Below, piece by piece: positions 58,613 to 64,000 of a stretch of DNA of 64,000 nucleotides (position 1 is the stretch's first letter; each line of letters begins with the position of its first letter). The stretch comes from Hyphomicrobiales bacterium (GTDB lineage Bacteria; Pseudomonadota; Alphaproteobacteria; Rhizobiales; Rhizobiaceae), in assembly GCA_900468805.1 (NCBI GenBank), contig UEIF01000026.1, positions 42,961 through 106,960 on the forward strand. Direction: 5' to 3'. The position numbers were made by a program, and so were the translations under genes. A model generated the notes under the pieces. That model saw nothing but the letters and a program-made list of their open reading frames with translations. It was not told the DNA's origin and did no database searches.

Positions 58613-59812
58613 ATGAACACCTCGTCGAACCTCATCGCCACGGAACAGCGTCTTGGAGCCAATAACTACAAACCGCTGGATGTGGTGCTGACGCGAGGGG
58701 AAGGTGTTCATGTCTGGGACACGGATGGCAAGCGCTACCTCGATTGCCTCTCGGCCTATTCCGCCGTCAATCAGGGCCACTGCCATCCGAAGATCCTTGC
58801 CGCCATGGTCGAGCAGGCCGGCCGCCTGACGCTCACCTCGCGCGCCTTTCGCAACGATCAGCTCGCCTATCTCTACGAGGAACTGGCGGCGCTGACCGGC
58901 TCCCATAAGATCCTGCCTATGAATTCAGGCGCGGAAGCCGTCGAGACCGCCATCAAGGCGGTTCGCAAGTGGGGTTACGAGGTGAAGGGCGTGCCGGAAG
59001 GCCAGGCGGAGATCATCGTCTGTGCCAATAATTTTCATGGCCGTACGCTGAGCATCATCAGCTTTTCCACCGATCCTGACGCCCGCACTGGCTTTGGGCC
59101 CTATACGCCCGGTTTCCGCGTCATTCCCTTCGGCGATGCCGAAGCCTTTGCGGCAGCGATCAATGCCAATACGGTCGCAGCACTGATCGAGCCGATCCAG
59201 GGCGAAGCCGGTGTCATCATTCCGCCTGCCGGCTACTTCACCCGCGTGCGCGAACTCTGCACGGCAAACAACGTCACACTCATCCTCGACGAGATCCAGA
59301 CCGGCCTCGGCCGCACCGGCAAGCTACTGGCTGAGGAGCATGAGGGCATCGAAGCCGACGTCACGCTGATCGGTAAGGCGCTTTCGGGCGGCTTCTATCC
59401 GGTCTCCGCCGTTCTTTCGAATTCGGAAGTCCTGGGCGTGCTCAAGCCTGGCCAGCACGGCTCGACCTTCGGCGGCAATCCGCTTGCCTGTGCGGTCGCC
59501 CGCGCGGCCCTGAAGGTGCTGACCGAAGAAGGAATGATCGAGAATGCCGAAACGATGGGCGACTATTTCCTCGACGGTCTGCGCTCCATCCGCTCCAACA
59601 TCGTCAAGGACGTGCGCGGCCGTGGCCTGATGCTGGCTGTCGAATTGGAGCCAGAGGCCGGTGGCGCCCGGCAATATTGCTATGCACTGAAGGATCGCGG
59701 TCTCCTCGCCAAGGACACGCACGACCACACGATTCGCTTCGCGCCGCCGCTGGTCATCACCAGGGAACAGGTCGATTGGGCGATCTCGCAAATTGAAAGA
59801 ACAATAACCTAA
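58613..59812 (+). CDS. rocD: Ornithine aminotransferase
   Basis: RocD moves the delta-amino group of ornithine to 2-oxoglutarate, giving glutamate semialdehyde on the way to proline or glutamate. The 399-residue class III PLP aminotransferase has NSGAEAVETAIKAVRKW, the FHGRTLSIISFS segment, DEIQTGLGRTGK and the PLP lysine in LIGKALSGGFYPVSA (about 254). HGSTFGGNPLACAVA is the usual cofactor segment. It follows rocF after 13 bp. Confidence 0.95.
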   Translation: MNTSSNLIATEQRLGANNYKPLDVVLTRGEGVHVWDTDGKRYLDCLSAYSAVNQGHCHPKILAAMVEQAGRLTLTSRAFRNDQLAYLYEELAALTGSHKILPMNSGAEAVETAIKAVRKWGYEVKGVPEGQAEIIVCANNFHGRTLSIISFSTDPDARTGFGPYTPGFRVIPFGDAEAFAAAINANTVAALIEPIQGEAGVIIPPAGYFTRVRELCTANNVTLILDEIQTGLGRTGKLLAEEHEGIEADVTLIGKALSGGFYPVSAVLSNSEVLGVLKPGQHGSTFGGNPLACAVARAALKVLTEEGMIENAETMGDYFLDGLRSIRSNIVKDVRGRGLMLAVELEPEAGGARQYCYALKDRGLLAKDTHDHTIRFAPPLVITREQVDWAISQIERTIT

Positions 59813-60166
59813 AGTAAAGTTGGCGATTATCGTTGCAACCGGCACTAATTACTTTCAGGTAAAACCGGATTTTATCTGCGAAAATCCATGGGAAACCTAT
59901 CAAAAACCGATCATAAATGGATTTGGTTACTCATTTTTAATCAATAAAATTATATTTAATTGATGCGATTAGAACTTAGTCCCGCATACTAGGAGCCAAC
60001 GGGCGGGATTCACGAATGAATTGAGCCGATCCGCCGCGTTTGCGAGGCAGGAGGGACTTTCAAGTATTGTCGGATATACTGCAGTCTTACTGCGGTTCCG
60101 TCATACCCGAAATCCGAACCATTCTCTGAGAATCGGCTGGTTGCCATCACACATCGGGGGATTGGA
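59813..60166. other. AT-rich intergenic region before the first receptor gene
   Basis: I see no gene in these 354 bp. The part 59900-59975 is much more AT-rich than its surroundings and holds the inverted repeat ATCAAT (59940-59945)/ATTGAT (59959-59964), a possible regulator site. The part near 60000-60160 probably holds the receptor promoter and leader, with GGGGGA just before the ATG as ribosome site. No T-run terminator for rocD is clear. Confidence 0.6.
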
Positions 60167-61957
60167 ATGTCATTGTTTTCGCTGGGTGCGACGCCGGATT
60201 CACGTGCAATCGTCACAGCTCTCATGAAATCGCAGGCGACGATTGAATTCGACCTGCAAGGAAAGATCCTGAACGCAAACGAGAATTTCTGCCGTGCGCT
60301 GGGCTACAAGATCGGCGACATTGTCGGCAAGCATCACAGCATCTTCTGCGAGCCGGATTATGTCGCCTCCCCGGCCTACCGGGAGTTCTGGCAGAAGCTT
60401 GGCAGGGGCGAATTCGACGCCGGTGAATACAAGCGCATCGGCAAGGACGGACGCGAGGTCTGGATCCAGGCTAGCTATAACCCGCTGATGTCGGGCGGCA
60501 AACCCTACAAGATCGTCAAACTGGCAAGCGACGTGACCGCCGCCAAGCTGAAAGCCGCCGATGCCGAAGGCAAGATCGCTGCCCTCTCGCGGGCTCAGGC
60601 CGTCATCGAATTTACGCCGGACGGCGAGATCCTGCAGGCGAACGACAATTTCCTCGCGGTCATGGGCTACCGGCAGGAGGAGATCCGCGGCAAGCACCAC
60701 AGCATATTCTGCGAGCCGGCCTATGTGCGCTCCGAAGCCTATGCGCAATTCTGGAAGAAGCTTGCCGCCGGCCAGTTCGTCGCCGAGGAATTCATGCGCA
60801 TCGGCAAGGGCGGCAAAGTCGTCTGGATCCAGGCATCCTATAACCCTATCTTTGACATGAGCGGCCGGATCTTCAAGGTCGTCAAATTCGCGACCGACGT
60901 CACTGAACGCGTCCGTGCTGTCGATGATCTGGCAACCGGCCTGACCGCGCTCGCCGAGGGCGATCTGACGAAGCGGGTCGAAAACCCTTTCCCGCCCGCG
61001 CTGGAGAAGGTCCGCACCGACTTCAATGCCGCGATCGACAGGCTCGGCAGCGCCATGCGCACGGTTCTCCACAATGCCGAGGCGATCGCCAGCGGTGCAC
61101 GCGAAACGAAGGAAGCAGCCGACGTGCTGTCCAAACGCACCGAACAGCAGGCCGCAACCGTCGAGGAAACCGCCGCCGCACTCGATGAAATCACCCAGAC
61201 CGTTGCCGACAGCGCGGGTCGCGCCGCTGAAGCAGGCGGGCTTGTCGCGGAAACGAAGCGCGGCGCGGAACATTCCGGCAGTATCGTCCGTAAGGCGGTC
61301 GACGCCATGGGTCAGATCGAGAAATCCTCGCGTGAGATCAGCAATATCATTGGCGTCATCGACGAGATCGCCTTCCAGACCAACCTGCTGGCGCTGAACG
61401 CCGGCGTCGAGGCAGCCCGCGCCGGCGAGGCGGGCAAGGGTTTTGCAGTCGTCGCCCAGGAGGTGCGCGAACTCGCACAGCGCTCGGCCAGCGCCGCCAA
61501 GGAGATCAAGGCGCTCATTACTGCTTCCTCGGAGCACGTGAAAAGCGGCGTCGACCTTGTCGGCCAGACCGGCCAGGCACTGGAACGGATCGTCACCCAA
61601 GTCGGCAATATCGACGTCAACGTCACGGCGATCGTCGAGTCCTCGCGCGAACAATCGACCGGGCTTGTGGAAATCAACAAGGCCGTCAATATCATGGATC
61701 AGGGCACGCAGCAGAATGCCGCCATGGTGGAGGAGACGACGGCGGCAAGCGCCCGACTTTCGTCCGAGACTGAAAACCTTCGCAATCTCGTCTCACAGTT
61801 TAGATTTGGGCAACACTCTTACGCTAATGTTGTCGATAACCGTAACGATGCTTCGCCAAGTGTGAAGCCATCGCGTGGTGTGAAGGCAAAGCTCGTCCGC
61901 GCCAATGGTGGCGCATCCGCTTCTGCCCTGGCTTATGACAGTTGGGAAGAATTCTAA
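60167..61957 (+). CDS. Soluble methyl-accepting chemotaxis protein with two PAS domains
   Basis: This 596-residue cytoplasmic receptor has no membrane helix. Two PAS domains (about 15-125 and 138-245) are near duplicates: each has a FCRALGY/FLAVMGY core, a GKHHSIFCEP segment and WIQASYNP. A HAMP-like stretch (about 250-295) and the MA signalling domain (about 300-550) follow, with the conserved tip EIAFQTNLLALNAGVEAARAG (about 402) that binds CheA and CheW. The end YDSWEEF resembles the NWETF-type pentapeptide that docks CheR/CheB. It resembles the internal receptor IcpA type of rhizobia. Its stop overlaps the cheW start. Confidence 0.93.
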   Translation: MSLFSLGATPDSRAIVTALMKSQATIEFDLQGKILNANENFCRALGYKIGDIVGKHHSIFCEPDYVASPAYREFWQKLGRGEFDAGEYKRIGKDGREVWIQASYNPLMSGGKPYKIVKLASDVTAAKLKAADAEGKIAALSRAQAVIEFTPDGEILQANDNFLAVMGYRQEEIRGKHHSIFCEPAYVRSEAYAQFWKKLAAGQFVAEEFMRIGKGGKVVWIQASYNPIFDMSGRIFKVVKFATDVTERVRAVDDLATGLTALAEGDLTKRVENPFPPALEKVRTDFNAAIDRLGSAMRTVLHNAEAIASGARETKEAADVLSKRTEQQAATVEETAAALDEITQTVADSAGRAAEAGGLVAETKRGAEHSGSIVRKAVDAMGQIEKSSREISNIIGVIDEIAFQTNLLALNAGVEAARAGEAGKGFAVVAQEVRELAQRSASAAKEIKALITASSEHVKSGVDLVGQTGQALERIVTQVGNIDVNVTAIVESSREQSTGLVEINKAVNIMDQGTQQNAAMVEETTAASARLSSETENLRNLVSQFRFGQHSYANVVDNRNDASPSVKPSRGVKAKLVRANGGASASALAYDSWEEF

Positions 61958-62433
61958 TGGCCACGATCAACTCTACTAGCTTCAGCGGCGACACGCTCGA
62001 AATCATTGCCTTCCGCCTGCACGATCAGGAATTCTGCGTGAAGACCACGACCATCCGCGAAATCCGCGGCTGGGCGCCGTCGACGCCGATCCCCCACTCT
62101 CCGGCAGATGTCATCGGTGTCATGAACCTGCGCGGTTCGGTAATCCCGATTATCGACCTCGCCTACAAACTCGGCATGAAGGGCACCGTCGCCAACGAGC
62201 GTAGCGCCATCGTCGTCGCCGAAGTGCACAGTATGGTCATCGGTATGCTGGTCGACCGCGTTTCCGACATCCTGACAATCTCTTCCAGTCAGGTACAGCC
62301 GGTTCCGGAAGTGACCGCTTCCTTCGACCGCGCTTTCTGCGAAGGCATCATCGCTTCCGAAAACGGCATGATCTGCTTCCTGAACCTCGCAAAGATGTTC
62401 AAGGAGAACGAGACGGACGAGCTGGCCGCCTGA
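61957..62433 (+). CDS. cheW: Chemotaxis coupling protein CheW
   Basis: CheW links receptors to CheA. The 158-residue protein has the CheW fold with EIIAFRLHDQEFCVKTTTIREI, IGVMNLRGSVIPIIDLAYKLG (the conserved NLRG segment) and a C-terminal FLNLAKMF. The ATG uses the last A of the upstream receptor stop (TAATG), showing translational coupling. A strong terminator follows at 62460-62488, so it is the last gene of a two-gene unit. Assignment is secure. Confidence 0.95.
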   Translation: MATINSTSFSGDTLEIIAFRLHDQEFCVKTTTIREIRGWAPSTPIPHSPADVIGVMNLRGSVIPIIDLAYKLGMKGTVANERSAIVVAEVHSMVIGMLVDRVSDILTISSSQVQPVPEVTASFDRAFCEGIIASENGMICFLNLAKMFKENETDELAA

Positions 62434-62459
62434 TCGCCGCATAGAATGGCATAATGAAG

Positions 62460-62488
62460 AACCGCCCTCACAGGGCGGTTTTTTATTG
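62460..62488 (+). terminator. Rho-independent terminator of cheW
   Basis: ACCGCCCT pairs with AGGGCGGT around CAC, followed by TTTTTATT, 26 bp after the cheW stop. Confidence 0.95.
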
Positions 62489-62747
62489 TTCGGGCTTCCT
62501 GTACATGCCTGCGGTATAATTTTTCATCCGCAAATACATATTTATTAGCACAAACTTTTATACCTAATATTTACCGTCTCCCGATCATCATTGGTTGTGA
62601 AGCATCAACCGTACACGATTTCTGATAGGCGAGAAATTAGAGCCGTTGCCCGGCTATCTTTTTTCGCGCCGCAAGCTTGTGCCTGTTTGGTCTTCGGTTT
62701 CAAGGGGCTGGGCGCAACCCATGCGCTCCCAATAAGAGGGGACGGGA
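62489..62747. other. Promoter region of the second receptor gene
   Basis: I see no gene in these 259 bp. The AT-rich stretch 62515-62575 (with TATAAT at 62515-62520 and several T-rich segments) is a plausible promoter, followed by a leader of up to 200 nt. GAGGGGACGG lies just before the ATG at 62748. Confidence 0.6.
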
Positions 62748-64000
62748 ATGTTTGGTTTAGCATCCGATTCGAAATACATTCTTGAGGCCATTTCCAAATC
62801 GCAGGCAATCATCGAATTCGACCTGACCGGAAATGTACTGACCGCGAATGAGAATTTCTGCAGGGCACTCGGTTACAGTCTGAACGAGATTGCCGGCAAG
62901 CATCACAGCATGTTTTGCGATCCAGCCTATACGGCAACCTCGGCTTATCGCGATTTCTGGGCCCGCCTGGGCCGTGGCGAATATGATGCCGGTGCCTATA
63001 AGCGCCTTGCGAAGAGCGGCCGCGAAATCTGGATCCAGGCGACCTACAACGCCGTCTTCAAGCATGGCAAGCCTTTCAAGGTGGTGAAATTTGCCTCCGA
63101 CATTACCGAGGCAAAGAGGCGCGCCGTCGAGGATGCCGGTAAACTCGATGCCATCTCGCGCTCGCAGGCGGTGATCGAGTTCACCCCCACGGGCGAAATC
63201 CTCACGGCCAATCAGAACTTCTGCAATGGCCTCGGTTACTCGTTATCCGAGATTGTTGGCAAGCATCACAGCATGTTCTGCGATCCCGCCTATGCCCGCA
63301 GCGACGAATACAAGCAATTCTGGCCGCGGCTGGCAAAGGGTGAATTCATCGCCAACGAATTCGTCCGCTACGGCAAGAGCGGCAGGGAGATATGGATCCA
63401 GGCCGCCTACAATCCGATCGCCGATGCGGATGGCCGGATCTACAAGGTCGTGAAATTCGCAACCGACGTGACACAGCGCATGAGCGCGATTTCCCTTCTT
63501 GGCACTGCGCTGCGCCAGCTTTCCGAAGGCGATCTGACACGGACCCTGGACTCGGCATTCGTGCCTTCGATGGAGCAATTGCGCCACGACTTCAACACGA
63601 CGATCGACAGGCTCTCCGAGACGCTGAAGACGATTGGCGAGAACACCACTGCGATCGCCGATAGTTCTCGCGAGATCGGTTCTTCTGCCGACTCCTTTTC
63701 CAAACGCACGGAACAGCAGGCCGCTTCCATCGAGGAGACCGCAGCAGCGCTTGAGGAGATCACAACCACAGTCAACGATTCCAGCCAACGCGCCGGCGAG
63801 GCCGGTCGCCTTGTCGCCCAGACGAAGCACAGCGCGGAGCAATCCGGCACCGTCGTACGCAAGGCAGTCTCGGCCATGGATCAGATCGAGCAGTCCTCCC
63901 GCGAGATTACCAACATCATCGGCGTGATCGATGATATCGCCTTCCAGACCAACCTGCTGGCGCTGAACGCGGGTGTCGAAGCCGCCCGTGCCGGTGAAGC
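62748..64000 (+). CDS. Second soluble double-PAS methyl-accepting chemotaxis protein (partial)
   Basis: The frame runs from ATG 62748 to the window edge without a stop (417 codons). It repeats the design of the first receptor: two PAS domains, each with NFCxALGYS-type or NFCNGLGYS cores and GKHHSMFCDPAY, then a HAMP-like stretch and the first half of the MA domain, ending exactly in the tip FQTNLLALNAGVEAARAG. No membrane helix is present. The two receptors are clearly paralogues flanking cheW, so a duplication that left one copy on each side of cheW is likely. Confidence 0.92.
   Translation, partial: MFGLASDSKYILEAISKSQAIIEFDLTGNVLTANENFCRALGYSLNEIAGKHHSMFCDPAYTATSAYRDFWARLGRGEYDAGAYKRLAKSGREIWIQATYNAVFKHGKPFKVVKFASDITEAKRRAVEDAGKLDAISRSQAVIEFTPTGEILTANQNFCNGLGYSLSEIVGKHHSMFCDPAYARSDEYKQFWPRLAKGEFIANEFVRYGKSGREIWIQAAYNPIADADGRIYKVVKFATDVTQRMSAISLLGTALRQLSEGDLTRTLDSAFVPSMEQLRHDFNTTIDRLSETLKTIGENTTAIADSSREIGSSADSFSKRTEQQAASIEETAAALEEITTTVNDSSQRAGEAGRLVAQTKHSAEQSGTVVRKAVSAMDQIEQSSREITNIIGVIDDIAFQTNLLALNAGVEAARAGE

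Noticed and set aside
1..64000. CRISPR arrays, transposases, phage or conjugation genes
   Set aside because: None seen on either strand; the window is core chromosome.

Overview
The window looks like core chromosome of a Rhizobium species close to R. etli / R. leguminosarum. The support is GC-rich DNA with uniform codon usage, rhizobial family proteins (CobS/CobT, CpdR-like regulator, DUF2125, DUF2937, DUF3108, TIGR02302), ALA-synthase-type hemA, two intergenic palindromic elements of the rhizobial type, and an alphaproteobacterial gene order. I see no prophage, insertion sequence, CRISPR array or transfer genes. Genus is inferred from family recognition, not from a search.

Layout. 0-10 kb: end of a rhomboid protease gene, then etfB-etfA and hbdA (electron transfer flavoprotein, hydroxybutyryl-CoA dehydrogenase) behind an ACGT-repeat operator, tlpA divergent from argH, a small lipoprotein with lysA, a two-palindrome repeat, and a large TIGR02302 membrane protein. 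10-24 kb: cpdR-like receiver, hpt, ftsEX, YdcF and PlsC homologues, a ChaC homologue, hisC-tyrC, a methyltransferase divergent from gloB, a cupin, an EamA exporter, a DUF3108 protein and rpmB. Several genes here meet tail to tail with 4-nt stop overlaps. 24-34 kb: yhhQ (queuosine precursor transporter) with a candidate preQ1-type pseudoknot over its start codon, a P-loop kinase, a phytase-like esterase, cobT and cobS, a J-domain protein divergent from bolA, and a CorC-type protein with aroB and aroK. 34-45 kb: xerD, accA, an L,D-transpeptidase lipoprotein with tusA, a gene-free stretch full of GGAGGG/CCCTCC motifs, a COG0523 metallochaperone with dacC, an M20 amidohydrolase, tRNA-Arg(CCT) and several small secreted or membrane proteins. 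45-57 kb: dxr convergent with hemA (FNR/FixK-type box upstream of hemA), a glycine-zipper lipoprotein, tamA and a very large tamB carrying seven exact 321-nt repeats. 57-64 kb: an Lrp-type regulator divergent from arginase and ornithine aminotransferase, then a chemotaxis block of soluble double-PAS receptor, cheW and a second such receptor cut by the window edge.

Most genes are housekeeping: amino-acid biosynthesis (argH, lysA, hisC, tyrC, aroB, aroK), cofactors (cobS/cobT, hemA, dxr), envelope (tamA/tamB, ftsEX, dacC, YkuD, PlsC) and chromosome partition (xerD). The less ordinary signals are non-coding: the GGAGGG/CCCTCC region at 38.2-38.55 kb, the pseudoknot at yhhQ, the ACGT operator before etfB, the two related palindromic repeats, and the perfectly phased repeat array inside tamB.
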